From Virgibacillus siamensis (lineage in GTDB: Bacteria > Bacillota > Bacilli > Bacillales > Amphibacillaceae), in assembly GCF_900162695.1 (NCBI RefSeq), contig NZ_FUIH01000007.1, forward strand, positions 1,674,001-1,738,000: 64,000 nt of DNA. The letters run 5' to 3'. The stretch's first letter is position 1. Every line of letters begins with the position of its first letter. Under the pieces are notes generated by a model. That model saw only the letters and a program-made list of their open reading frames with translations, had not been told where the DNA came from and did no database searches. This document shows, piece after piece, positions 1 to 8,228 of this stretch. The translations under genes were made by a program, and so were the position numbers.

Positions 1-570
1 CATAGATTTTTCAACAAGTTCTTCCTCACTGACTGCATGATTCGCCAGTCCAAACTGATGTGCCTCGCCCCCGCTTATGGGCGTACCGGTTAATATCATT
101 TCATAGGCTTTTGCTGTTCCTACATATCCCGGAAGACGCTGCGTACCGGCAAAGCCCGGAATGATGCCCAAAGTCAGTTCAGGAAGCCCCAATTTAGCAT
201 TTTCCGTAACAATTCTAATATGACAGGACATCGCCAACTCAAGCCCGCCGCCTAAAGCAGCACCATGGATAGCGGCAATGACAGGAATGGAGAAGTTCTC
301 AACCCGGTCAAATAATCTCTGCCCCCGCTCTGACAGTGATTGATAATCACTGGCGTCCTGAAGCGAAGTAAATTCTTTAATATCTGCGCCTGCAGAGAAA
401 AACTTGCCTTCCCCTTTTAATATCACCGCTTTTACATTGGTATCGTTTTCAATTTTGTCCAAGTGTTCGTTTAGATCTTTTAAAAGGCTTGTCGATAATG
501 CATTGGCTGGCGGGCTTTGAATTGTCAGCAAAGCAACATTATCTTTTGTTTCATATGCAAGTGTCCCCAA
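1..570 (-). CDS. fadB: Enoyl-CoA hydratase/isomerase (3' end off window)
   Basis: The first 190 codons of a crotonase-family protein; the C-terminus lies beyond base 1. It should hydrate trans-2-enoyl-CoA in beta-oxidation in the cytoplasm. Visible are the N-terminal segment with LLTIQSPPANALS, the oxyanion-hole region around the conserved HGAALGGGLE-type segment (near 240-270), and a PGFAGTQRLPGYVG-type stretch. The start is TTG at 570, chosen because AGGAGG lies 6-7 bases upstream and no ATG fits. It follows fadR with about 20 bp between, as in the B. subtilis lcfA-fadR-fadB-etfBA operon, so the FadR-controlled promoter upstream of fadR probably drives it. Family members are about 258 residues, so roughly 70 are missing here. 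The family is certain; the exact substrate is inferred from context. Confidence 0.9.
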   Translation of the reverse strand, partial: MGTLAYETKDNVALLTIQSPPANALSTSLLKDLNEHLDKIENDTNVKAVILKGEGKFFSAGADIKEFTSLQDASDYQSLSERGQRLFDRVENFSIPVIAAIHGAALGGGLELAMSCHIRIVTENAKLGLPELTLGIIPGFAGTQRLPGYVGTAKAYEMILTGTPISGGEAHQFGLANHAVSEEELVEKSM

Positions 571-588
571 CTTGATCCTCCTCTATTT

Positions 589-1173
589 CTATTTATTGGA
601 AAGGCCATGGATTACCATTCTGTGTACCTCAGGAGCCAATTCTAATAAATTATATTTCTGGTCTTGCATAACCCAGTTTGTTACGGTTTCGTCCAGGGTA
701 CCAAAAATCATTTGCCTTACAAGTGGAATGTTCAGATCACTACGGAAAGCCCTTTCATCCATGCCTTCTTTTATTATATCATCAATAACAGTCAAGTAGG
801 GCTTTAAAATGTCATTTATCTTATAACGCAATTCACTGTTTGACTGTCTTAATTCCAATTGTGTGACAATCGCCAGGTGATGATTACTGGCAAGCTGGCT
901 GAAATGCATCCGGATTAATGTAAGCAATTTTTCGTCGGTTTTTTCTTCTTTATTAATTTCCGCGGCAATCTGCTCGATAAACTGTCCCATTTTTTCCTTA
1001 AAGACAGATACAAGAATATCCTCTTTGTTTTTAAAATACAGATAGATGGTCCCGTCTGCAACCCCGGCTTTTTTTGCTATTTTGGATACTTGTGAAGCAT
1101 GGTAGCCATTTTCGGCAATTACAACAACGGCAGCTTCTATTATTTGGTTATATTTCGGTTTGTTTTTCTTCAT
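589..1173 (-). CDS. fadR: TetR-family fatty acid degradation regulator FadR
   Basis: A 194-residue TetR-type repressor closely resembling B. subtilis FadR (YsiA). The N-terminal helix-turn-helix covers about residues 5-50, with SQVSKIAKKAGVADGTIYLYFKNKEDIL as the recognition region. The C-terminal part binds long-chain acyl-CoA, which releases the repressor from DNA (family knowledge). A longer reading frame opens at 1227, but its first codons lie inside the operator at 1209-1226. The ATG at 1173 has AAGGAG upstream and matches the start of known FadR proteins, so it was chosen. It has its own sigma-A promoter and a FadR box directly upstream, pointing to autoregulation together with the downstream enoyl-CoA hydratase. 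Confidence 0.95.
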   Translation of the reverse strand: MKKNKPKYNQIIEAAVVVIAENGYHASQVSKIAKKAGVADGTIYLYFKNKEDILVSVFKEKMGQFIEQIAAEINKEEKTDEKLLTLIRMHFSQLASNHHLAIVTQLELRQSNSELRYKINDILKPYLTVIDDIIKEGMDERAFRSDLNIPLVRQMIFGTLDETVTNWVMQDQKYNLLELAPEVHRMVIHGLSNK

Positions 1174-1208
1174 GACAATCTCCTTAGCGGCACCCCAGTC
1201 CGCAAAAC

Positions 1209-1226
1209 TGAATGAATCATCATTCA
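1209..1226 (-). promoter_or_regulatory. FadR operator
   Basis: TGAATGAATCATCATTCA, an 18-bp imperfect palindrome, differs at one position from the published B. subtilis FadR consensus TGAATGAMTANTCATTCA. It lies 6 bp downstream of the -10 element of the fadR promoter, so a bound repressor would cover the transcription start. Confidence 0.85.
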
Positions 1227-1232
1227 TATTTC

Positions 1233-1261
1233 ATTGTACAAATACAATTCATTTCTGTCAA
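1233..1261 (-). promoter_or_regulatory. Sigma-A promoter of fadR
   Basis: On the minus strand, TTGACA (1261-1256), 17 bp, then TACAAT (1238-1233). It sits between lcfA and fadR and is followed at once by the FadR box. fadR and fadB can therefore be transcribed apart from lcfA. Confidence 0.75.
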
Positions 1262-1286
1262 TATAGATTGTACAACTATTGTACAA
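1233..1286 (-). repeat. Three TTGTACAAT direct repeats upstream of fadR
   Basis: TTGTACAAT (plus strand ATTGTACAA) occurs three times, at 1233-1241, 1267-1275 and 1278-1286. The start-to-start distances are 34 and 11 bp, close to whole helical turns. Two copies lie just upstream of the -35 and the third overlaps the -10. The layout suits an operator for an unidentified regulator, but this is inference. Confidence 0.5.
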
Positions 1287-1302
1287 AAAACGAACCCGAT
1301 GC

Positions 1303-2997
1303 TCAATTTGTGTTACTGTTTTGTTCCATCTTTTCTTTCTCTTCATCAACCAATTTTCTCCTTAGTATCTTACCAACAGCCGTTTTAGGAAGCTCTTCTC
1401 GAAATTCATAAATCCTTGGAACTTTAAACGCTGCCAGATTGTTTCTGCAGTATGCATTTAATTCCTTCTCTGTTACATCATGACCCGACTTAAGCACAAC
1501 ATATGCCTTTACCGTTTCACCACGGTACGCATCCGGCACACCAGCTACAACTGCCTCTTGAATTGCCTCATGCTCGTAAAGCACTTCCTCGACTTCTCTT
1601 GGGTAAATATTATATCCGCCGGCAATGATCATATCTTTTTTTCGGTCAACAATGTAAAAATATCCGTCTTCATCCATATAGCCCATGTCCCCGGTAAACA
1701 TCCAGCCATCTTTCAGAACGTTGTCGGTTTCCTCCTGGTTTCCCCAGTATCCCTTCATCACTTGCGGGCCTTTTACTGCAACTTCCCCGACTTCACCGAT
1801 TTCCGCTTCCTGATTCGTATCCATATTGAAGATTTTACTATCGGTATCCGGCCATGGGACCCCAATACTTCCGTTAACACGTTCAGCCCAAACAAAATTG
1901 GCATGTGTTACAGGTGATGTTTCTGTCAACCCGTACCCCTCCACCAATCGTCCGCCGGTAACTTTTTCAAACTGTTCCTGGACTTCAGCCGGTAATGGTG
2001 CGGAGCCGCTGATACAAGCTTCAATGGAGGATAAATCATACTTTTTTAAGTCCGGATGATTAAGCAATCCGATATAAATCGTTGGTGCCCCAGGAAAAAT
2101 AGTCGGTTTTTGCTTTTGAATGGTTTTTAACATTTCTTTCGCATCAAACTTTGGAAGGAGAACCATTTTTGAACCATATATCATCGACATATTCATAACA
2201 GTTGTCATGCCATACACATGAAAAAACGGCAATACCCCCATTACAATTTGTTCCGCCGGATCCAGCTTATGCAGCCATGCTTTGCACATTTGAACATTTG
2301 CAACAAGATTACGATGTGTCAGCATAACACCTTTTGGATGGCCAGTTGTGCCCCCGGTATATTGCAATAATGCCAGGTCCTCCATTGGATCCTGTTCGAC
2401 GGGCTGATAATTTCCATCCGCTTGTTCCATGATATTTTTCCAAATGTGGGTGTCATCCGTTTCTTCCGGTTTTACAACCATTTTATATTGCCTTTTTTGG
2501 ATAAACGGATATACCATGTTTTTCGGAAATGGCAAATAATCTTTTATCCCTGTAACAAGGATATGGTTCAAATTTGTATTATTTCTAATGTTTGTAACCC
2601 GCGGAAGTAAAATATCCAGGCAGACAATAAATGTTGCGCCGGAATCTTTTAACTGGTATTCGAGTTCTCGCTCTTTATAGAGCGGGTTCGTTTGTACCAC
2701 CGTACCTCCCGCCATCAGTGTTCCGTAATAGCTGATAACACCTTGAGGACAATTCGGGAGCATTACTGCAACACGATCTCCTTTTTTAAGGCCAAGGGAT
2801 TGTAAATAGCCTGCCATTTTTTTGGACGCGGCAAATACTTCGGAAAATGTCATTTCCTTACCCATAAAATGAAGCGCCTTCTTTTCCGGGTTTTCTTCAG
2901 CAAGATTCGCTAAATAACCATGCAGCGGTTTATCATCATATGTTAATGAAACCGCAATATCTTCAGGATAATGATTGTGCCAAGGTTTTCTCTCCAT
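1303..2997 (-). CDS. lcfA: Long-chain fatty-acid-CoA ligase
   Basis: A 564-residue adenylate-forming enzyme that activates long-chain fatty acids to acyl-CoA using ATP, supplying beta-oxidation. The AMP-binding P-loop YTGGTTGHPKGVMLTH is at 213-228, the adenine-binding GYGLTETSP at 353-361, the hinge TGDMGYMDEDGYFYIVDRKKDMI at about 435-457, and the catalytic lysine in PKTAVGKILRR near 543. The length equals B. subtilis LcfA. It is the first gene of the lcfA-fadR-fadB cluster, and a GGAGGAGGAG ribosome site precedes the ATG. A TTCAAA-N17-TATAAT promoter lies upstream, but no clear FadR box was found beside that promoter; the visible box is between lcfA and fadR. Confidence 0.95.
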   Translation of the reverse strand: MERKPWHNHYPEDIAVSLTYDDKPLHGYLANLAEENPEKKALHFMGKEMTFSEVFAASKKMAGYLQSLGLKKGDRVAVMLPNCPQGVISYYGTLMAGGTVVQTNPLYKERELEYQLKDSGATFIVCLDILLPRVTNIRNNTNLNHILVTGIKDYLPFPKNMVYPFIQKRQYKMVVKPEETDDTHIWKNIMEQADGNYQPVEQDPMEDLALLQYTGGTTGHPKGVMLTHRNLVANVQMCKAWLHKLDPAEQIVMGVLPFFHVYGMTTVMNMSMIYGSKMVLLPKFDAKEMLKTIQKQKPTIFPGAPTIYIGLLNHPDLKKYDLSSIEACISGSAPLPAEVQEQFEKVTGGRLVEGYGLTETSPVTHANFVWAERVNGSIGVPWPDTDSKIFNMDTNQEAEIGEVGEVAVKGPQVMKGYWGNQEETDNVLKDGWMFTGDMGYMDEDGYFYIVDRKKDMIIAGGYNIYPREVEEVLYEHEAIQEAVVAGVPDAYRGETVKAYVVLKSGHDVTEKELNAYCRNNLAAFKVPRIYEFREELPKTAVGKILRRKLVDEEKEKMEQNSNTN

Positions 2998-3029
2998 GTT
3001 ACTCCTCCTCCTTGTTCCTTCATATATCC

Positions 3030-3058
3030 ATTATAGCGATTAATTAGTATTTTTTGAA
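3030..3058 (-). promoter_or_regulatory. Sigma-A promoter of lcfA
   Basis: TTCAAA (3058-3053), 17 bp, TATAAT (3035-3030) on the minus strand, 33 bp upstream of the lcfA start codon. It is close to consensus. Confidence 0.6.
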
Positions 3059-3112
3059 ATCTTACCTGTCATTTTTCGATAATCTTTTCAGTGAAGGATT
3101 ACTTCCAATAAC

Positions 3113-3187
3113 CTATATTAAATATATGATGCCCACAATTACAAAAATGACCGCAACAGCCATTAATATTTTGGCTAACGTTTCCAT
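3113..3187 (-). CDS. 24-residue single-span membrane peptide
   Basis: A 24-codon ORF (ATG at 3187, TAG at 3113) encoding METLAKIL followed by a hydrophobic run ending in IIYLI. Nearly the whole peptide could be one membrane helix. Its AGGGGAG ribosome site overlaps the TAA stop of the upstream yshE gene, so translation is probably coupled to YshE, a membrane protein. No function is known to me. Being so short it could be chance, but the ribosome site, spacing and composition favour a real gene. Confidence 0.5.
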   Translation of the reverse strand: METLAKILMAVAVIFVIVGIIYLI

Positions 3188-3199
3188 TGTATTCTCCCC

Positions 3200-3607
3200 T
3201 TATCCAATGCTGGCTCCGATTACAAATGATAATCCGATTGAAATCATCATGGAAATGAAGCCGACAGCTCTATTGTCCCGACCAATCTCTTTATCCACAT
3301 CAATTGTTGGTGTTAAAAACTCAAATATAAAATAACCAAGCAGCAATAAAACAAAACCGAATACACCCCATCCGATACTTTGCATTAATGTGTCATTGTG
3401 CTCAATGGAATACCGGAAAATGGTAGCAATTCCAAAGATCTTTCCCCCTGTTGCCAATGCTACAGCAATATTTCCCCGTCGAATTTCCAACCAATTTTTA
3501 TAAGATGTTACAAGTTCAAAAACGGACAAAAAAACAATTGTACACAATATGACAACACTGTACCTTGCTGCAATTTCCACAAAAACATTCTCCCAGAACC
3601 CGGTCAT
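3200..3607 (-). CDS. yshE: DUF350 family membrane protein (YshE-like)
   Basis: A 135-residue integral membrane protein of the DUF350/YshE type. Four hydrophobic segments are visible at about 14-34, 48-66, 74-95 and 112-134, with charged linkers KNWLEIRRGN and PTIDVDKEIGRDN between them. B. subtilis has the same gene in the same place, next to mutS2. The molecular role of the family is not established. It starts 23 bp after the mutS2 stop with the ribosome site GAAGGGGG, and probably belongs to the mutS2 transcript. A possible small membrane peptide follows directly. Confidence 0.85.
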   Translation of the reverse strand: MTGFWENVFVEIAARYSVVILCTIVFLSVFELVTSYKNWLEIRRGNIAVALATGGKIFGIATIFRYSIEHNDTLMQSIGWGVFGFVLLLLGYFIFEFLTPTIDVDKEIGRDNRAVGFISMMISIGLSFVIGASIG

Positions 3608-3629
3608 GAACAGGTTTCCCCCTTCCCGG

Positions 3630-5975
3630 TCAACTTAGCTTTAATATCGTCGCACCGCTTCCGCCTTCGCCCATGGAACCAGACCTGGCATCAGCAATTC
3701 GCGGGTGTTTTTTAGCGAATTGATTGACACCTTTTCGCAATGCTCCTGTTCCCTTACCATGTATGATCGACACTTGCGGATAACCTGCAAGCAATGCATC
3801 ATCGATATATTTCTCCAGTTTAAGAAGTGCATCTTCGTACCGTTCCCCTCTTAAATCAAGTTCCGTTTTTACGTGATAATTTGAACCTTTTACAGTTGCA
3901 AGCGGTTTTTCCGATACACTGCTCTTTTTACTGATCAGTTGTAATTCATCCCGTTTCACTTTAACTTTCATAATTCCAACCTGAACATAGTACTCGTTTT
4001 CACTGATTTTTTCCAAAACAGTTCCATTCTGATTGACTGATAATAATTTAATCTCGTCACCAGTCTGCAATTGTTGTTTTGCTTCTTTCTTCTGTCCTTT
4101 TTTGGCCGGCATCTTTTTCGTTAGATCAGGTTGTGCTTCATCAAGCATTTTTTTGGCTTCAATCCATTCATGTTCTTTTAATTCCGCTCCTGATTTCATG
4201 TTTCTAATTTCATCAACAATCGCTTCTGCTTCTTCGCGGGCATTTTGTAAAGCCTTATTTGCCTTATCCTCCGCCTTTTTATATAGATTTTCCCGTTTAT
4301 CCTCAAATTGCTTCCATTCTTTTAAGAGGTCATCCCGCAATTTTTCACTTTCCTGCAAAATATTGTGTGCTTCCTCATAATCGGTCTCTGCCTGCCGGTG
4401 CGATTGTTCCAAAGAAGCGATCATATTCTCCACACTTTTGGAGTCCATGCCAATGTGATTCTTCGCCTGATCAATAATGTTATCCTGCAATCCAAGACGC
4501 TTGGATATTTCAAACGCATTACTTCTTCCCGGAACCCCTATCAGAAGACGGTATGTGGGCTGCAGCGTTCTTACATCAAATTCTACGGAAGCATTGACAA
4601 CTTCTTCACGATTATAACCGTAAGCTTTCAATTCCGGATAATGCGTTGTAGCTACTACACGCGCTCCACGTGAGACAACATCGTCCAAAATTGACATGGC
4701 AAGTGCAGCACCTTCCTGCGGGTCTGTGCCTGCACCAAGTTCATCAAATAATACGAGTGACTTATGGTTAACCTGCTTCAATATGGAGACAATGTTGGTC
4801 ATATGTGAAGAAAAAGTACTTAAGTTCTGTTCAATGGACTGCTCATCACCAATATCCGCATAAACATCTTCAAAAACAGCCATTTCACAACCGTCAAATG
4901 CAGGCACACGTAATCCGGACTGAGCCATCAATGTGCACAAACCAATCAACTTTAATGTTACCGTTTTTCCTCCGGTGTTTGGTCCGGTAATGACAATTGC
5001 TGTATAATTATCTCCCAGTTCAATATCATTCGCCACTACTTCATCATGATCAATTAAAGGATGTCTCGCTTGTTTCATCCTAATGATTCCTTTATTATTA
5101 ATAGCCGGTTTGGCAGCTTTCATTTGCATACCCAATTTCGCGCGCGCGGAAATAAAATCAATCTTTGCAAGCACTGAAACATTTTCAGTTAATAGGGCCT
5201 CATTTTCGGCAATATGATTCGTTAATTCACGAAGAATCCGGACAATTTCCTGCTGCTCTTTTACCTTTGATTCCTGCAGCTGATTATTTATATCAACAAC
5301 CGCTTTCGGTTCCATAAACAGCGTAGCACCTGATGCAGACTGATCATGAACAATACCTCCGATTGTCCCGCGATATTCGGCTTTAACCGGAAGTACATAC
5401 CGGTCATTCCGGATTGTGATAATGGCGTCGGAAAGCATACTCGTATTCGATTTTGTATAGCCGTCTAGTTTATCCCGTACTCTGCTTTCAAACGTTTTAA
5501 TGGAAGACCGTATACCTTTCAGCTTTACGGAGGCACTGTCCATCATATTACCGTTATCATCAATACATGAACTGATATGATTTTCAAGATTCCGCATTGG
5601 TTCAATACGCTGTACAAGGGACTGTAATATCGGAAGGTCTTCTTCTTCCATTTTGATCATGAAATTTTTAACCTGTCTTCCAGCATACAGTGTGGTAGCA
5701 ATGTCCAGACATTCATTTGTATTCAATACACCGCCGATAACGCTTCGCTTAATACTGGGACGGATATCCTTTATCCCGCCCAATGGAATCGAAGCGTTCA
5801 AACGATATATTTGGCTTGCTTCATCTGTTTCAGACTGCAGTTCGACCACTTTATCCATTTCAGTTTCAGGTTTCAATACCAAGCAGTAGTCCTTGCCAAT
5901 CGTTGTTGCTGCCTGAGCAGCTAATTGTTCAGTTATTTTATTGAATTCGAGTACCTGAAGAATTCTTCCATTCAT
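3630..5975 (-). CDS. mutS2: MutS2: ATPase/endonuclease acting on recombination intermediates and stalled ribosomes
   Basis: A 781-residue MutS2 protein (B. subtilis 785). The MutS core and clamp helices occupy about 1-310, the ATPase carries Walker A GPNTGGKT at 331-338 and the Walker B region LVLFDELGAGTDPQEGAAL near 405-425. A long coiled coil runs from about 515 to 610, and the C-terminal Smr nuclease domain begins near 705 with LDLRGERYEDAL and HGKGTGALRKGV. There is no mismatch-recognition domain I, as expected for MutS2. Family members act on branched DNA, and in B. subtilis on collided ribosomes. The ATG has AAAGGAG upstream, and the gene follows polX closely in the same direction. Confidence 0.97.
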   Translation of the reverse strand: MNGRILQVLEFNKITEQLAAQAATTIGKDYCLVLKPETEMDKVVELQSETDEASQIYRLNASIPLGGIKDIRPSIKRSVIGGVLNTNECLDIATTLYAGRQVKNFMIKMEEEDLPILQSLVQRIEPMRNLENHISSCIDDNGNMMDSASVKLKGIRSSIKTFESRVRDKLDGYTKSNTSMLSDAIITIRNDRYVLPVKAEYRGTIGGIVHDQSASGATLFMEPKAVVDINNQLQESKVKEQQEIVRILRELTNHIAENEALLTENVSVLAKIDFISARAKLGMQMKAAKPAINNKGIIRMKQARHPLIDHDEVVANDIELGDNYTAIVITGPNTGGKTVTLKLIGLCTLMAQSGLRVPAFDGCEMAVFEDVYADIGDEQSIEQNLSTFSSHMTNIVSILKQVNHKSLVLFDELGAGTDPQEGAALAMSILDDVVSRGARVVATTHYPELKAYGYNREEVVNASVEFDVRTLQPTYRLLIGVPGRSNAFEISKRLGLQDNIIDQAKNHIGMDSKSVENMIASLEQSHRQAETDYEEAHNILQESEKLRDDLLKEWKQFEDKRENLYKKAEDKANKALQNAREEAEAIVDEIRNMKSGAELKEHEWIEAKKMLDEAQPDLTKKMPAKKGQKKEAKQQLQTGDEIKLLSVNQNGTVLEKISENEYYVQVGIMKVKVKRDELQLISKKSSVSEKPLATVKGSNYHVKTELDLRGERYEDALLKLEKYIDDALLAGYPQVSIIHGKGTGALRKGVNQFAKKHPRIADARSGSMGEGGSGATILKLS

Positions 5976-6001
5976 AAAACTTGCTCCTTTGATGTATCTA
6001 G

Positions 6002-7726
6002 TTACTTGTTACGATTCATAAATTCAATTAGTTTCGCTTTTGGCCAGGTGTTTATGACAGTATTTTTCTCAATCCAGCCTCTTCTTGCTGCACCTGTGCC
6101 GTATTTCATATGTTCCAGCATTAAATAATCATGAGCATCCGTATTAATGGCAATAGTCACTCCTGCCTCCTGCGCTTTACGCACCCATTCACTTGCAAGA
6201 TCCAGCCGGTTTGGATTGGCATTCAGTTCCAATGCTGTATTTGTTTCTTTGGCACGTTCAATCAATTTTTCCACATTCACCCGATAACCTTCACGACGCC
6301 CAATCAACCTGCCTGTCGGATGAGCAATCAGCGATACATACGGATTATCAAGTGCCGTATATAATCGGTACATAATCTTTTCCTCTGACTGATTAAAAGC
6401 GGAATGAATAGCACCGATCACAAAATCCATTTCCTTTAGAAAATCATCTTCAAAGTTCAAGCTTCCGTCAGGTAAAATATCCATTTCAACACCAGCAAAA
6501 ATATGAATATCATCAAACTTTTCATTTAGCCGATTAATTTCCTCGCGTTGTTTACGGAGTCTGGTTTCATTTAAACCATTCGCAACCTGAAGGAATTTGG
6601 AGTGATCCGTTATACAGATGTATTCGTATTGCTTCTCCCTTGCACGATTAACCATTTCTTCCAGTGATTGTGCTCCATCACTCCAAGTCGTATGCATGTG
6701 CAAATCACCACGAATATCCGTTAATTCGAGCAGTGGCGGTGTTTTATCCAGGAAGTGTTCCAGTTCACCGGTATTTTCACGAACTTCTGGCGGAATGTAT
6801 TGCAGTCCAAAATGATGGAAGAACTGCTTCTCATTTTCAAATGTTAATGTTTCACCAGTTTCCTCCACTTCCACTCCGTATTCGTTAATTTTTTCCCCAT
6901 TGGACTTTGCCAATTGCCGCATCGCAACATTATGATCTTTCGAACCGGTGAAATGATGAAGTGTCGATGCAAATTCATCCGGGGCAACGATTCGAAAATC
7001 AACATTAACGTCGTACGCCTCATTAAGTGTCACGGATACTTTAGTATCTCCTTTGGCAATAACTTCTTTAATATTATCAAATTTTAACAGACTGTCCCTG
7101 ACCTCAGATGGATTGTCGGAAGATACAATAAAGTCAATATCTTTTATTGTTTCCCTCATCCTTCGTAAGCTTCCGGCTCTTGAAAAGTCCGTTATAGAAG
7201 GTATATCCTGCAAAAATGCCTCGATTCGTTCTGCAATCGGCAGAATAGTGGCGATCGGCAGTCGCTCTGGGCGCTTATTGGCATTTTCCAATGCGGCCCC
7301 TATTTTTTCCGCTGATTTCTTTCCGAATCCTGCAAGCTGCTCCACTTTTCCTTCATCAACTGCTTTTCGAAGAGATGCCGCATCTGTTACACCAAGGTCC
7401 TGAAACAATTTTGCCAGTTTCTTACCGCCAAGTCCGGGCAAATCCAATAGTGGAATCAGGCCCTTTGGCACTTCTTTCTCCAGCTGTGATAATGTCTCGG
7501 ATGTTCCATTTTGAATGTATTCTTGAATGACTGCAGCGGTTCCTTTACCAATTCCTTTTATTTTCGTGAAATCCTCAATATGTGTTAATGAACGATCATC
7601 CCGTTCCAATGCCTGGGCGGCTTTGCGATAAGCAGAAATCTTAAAAGGATTTTCACCTTTCAGCTCAAGATAAGTTGCTATTTTTTCAAGCAATTTAATA
7701 ACATCTTTTTTATTTATTTCCATCAT
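6002..7726 (-). CDS. polX: DNA polymerase X family with PHP domain
   Basis: A 574-residue bacterial PolX (B. subtilis 570) for gap-filling base-excision repair. The 8-kDa and helix-hairpin-helix part is at about 1-150, with hairpins KIKGIGKGTAAVI and PGLGGKKLAKL. The nucleotidyltransferase palm has SRAGSLRRMRETIKDIDFIV with Asp196 and Asp198, and the third acid near 243. The PHP phosphoesterase domain starts at 340 with GDLHMHTTWSDG and continues through ITDHS, GVEMDILPDG and INTDAHD, giving the metal ligands for 3'-5' exonuclease and AP-endonuclease activity. Two ATG codons stand in tandem at 7726 and 7723. The start region is embedded in the end of the upstream 86-codon ORF, so translation may be coupled. 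Confidence 0.96.
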   Translation of the reverse strand: MMEINKKDVIKLLEKIATYLELKGENPFKISAYRKAAQALERDDRSLTHIEDFTKIKGIGKGTAAVIQEYIQNGTSETLSQLEKEVPKGLIPLLDLPGLGGKKLAKLFQDLGVTDAASLRKAVDEGKVEQLAGFGKKSAEKIGAALENANKRPERLPIATILPIAERIEAFLQDIPSITDFSRAGSLRRMRETIKDIDFIVSSDNPSEVRDSLLKFDNIKEVIAKGDTKVSVTLNEAYDVNVDFRIVAPDEFASTLHHFTGSKDHNVAMRQLAKSNGEKINEYGVEVEETGETLTFENEKQFFHHFGLQYIPPEVRENTGELEHFLDKTPPLLELTDIRGDLHMHTTWSDGAQSLEEMVNRAREKQYEYICITDHSKFLQVANGLNETRLRKQREEINRLNEKFDDIHIFAGVEMDILPDGSLNFEDDFLKEMDFVIGAIHSAFNQSEEKIMYRLYTALDNPYVSLIAHPTGRLIGRREGYRVNVEKLIERAKETNTALELNANPNRLDLASEWVRKAQEAGVTIAINTDAHDYLMLEHMKYGTGAARRGWIEKNTVINTWPKAKLIEFMNRNK

Positions 7727-7970
7727 CCATCACCTGCAATTTTTTTAAATACTGTTTTCCAAACTCAAACTTTATAAACTGTGTCACAGAAAAAATTAAC
7801 CAATTGATAATCGGATTTCCGATCCAGGCGACATCTGCTCTAGCTAAAACTTTCGCAGTGTCTTCTTTACCGCGGCCAAGTGATCGGGCCTTCTCAGCTT
7901 GTTCTTCCCGCAGGAGTCTCGCATAATCCAATGACTGGTTAAGGTTGTTTCGGGAATCTGCTTTACCCAT
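7710..7970 (-). CDS. 86-residue ORF with repeat-derived N-terminal half, overlapping polX
   Basis: An ORF of 86 codons from ATG at 7970 that ends 17 bp inside polX. No protein family was recognised. Residues of about 18-50 (YARLLREEQAEKARSLGRGKEDTAK and on) come from DNA that matches the intergenic repeat family also seen at 47.2 and 63.1 kb; 26 bases at 7850-7875 are identical in all three copies. The C-terminal half (PIINWLIFSVTQFIKFEFGKQYLKKL) is hydrophobic then basic and looks like ordinary coding sequence. The ribosome site (GAAGTG) is weak. The overlap with polX suggests that at least the downstream part is translated. It could instead be a chance frame through a repeat. Confidence 0.4.
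   Translation of the reverse strand: MGKADSRNNLNQSLDYARLLREEQAEKARSLGRGKEDTAKVLARADVAWIGNPIINWLIFSVTQFIKFEFGKQYLKKLQVMDDGNK
7828..7922 (-). repeat. Partial copy of the Bacillaceae intergenic repeat
   Basis: On the minus strand this block carries GAGACTCCTGCGGGAAGA, CCGCGGTAAAGAAGACACTG and AGCAGATGTCGC in the same order as the full copies near 47.2 and 63.1 kb. Here the terminal inverted repeats are missing and the block lies inside the 86-codon ORF. Confidence 0.65.
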
Positions 7971-8014
7971 TTAAATCACTTCTATAATAGATTAAAGAAT
8001 TTATTCCCAGCGCA

Positions 8015-8057
8015 GGAAATACACGAAGACTCCTGCGGGAAAGCGAAGTGTATTTCC
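8015..8057. repeat. Minimal hairpin copy of the GGAAATACAC repeat
   Basis: Perfect 10-bp arms GGAAATACAC (8015-8024) and GTGTATTTCC (8048-8057) flank a short centre with GACTCCTGCGGGA. The arms and centre match the inner parts of the larger elements. It lies in the 258-bp gap between the cvpA-like gene and the 86-codon ORF. A 67-codon frame crossing it looks spurious. Confidence 0.7.
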
Positions 8058-8228
8058 GGGGCGATGCAATCGCACTCTACTTTTTCCCACTGTATTAAGG
8101 TGCAAATATCGATATCCTTTTCGAAAAGAGGTATCTTATAACAAAAGACTGATTCATTAATAGTTATCTTCATTGTACATGACATACAATAAAAATCCCT
8201 AATTAATTGAACCAGTCTTCGTTGCCTG

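Noticed and set aside
4033..4380. 115-codon plus-strand ORF opposite mutS2, and similar antisense frames
   Set aside because: They lie antisense to well-conserved genes, lack ribosome sites and have no family resemblance.
7982..8185. 67-codon minus-strand ORF
   Set aside because: It runs through the minimal repeat, has no ribosome site and no recognisable protein features.
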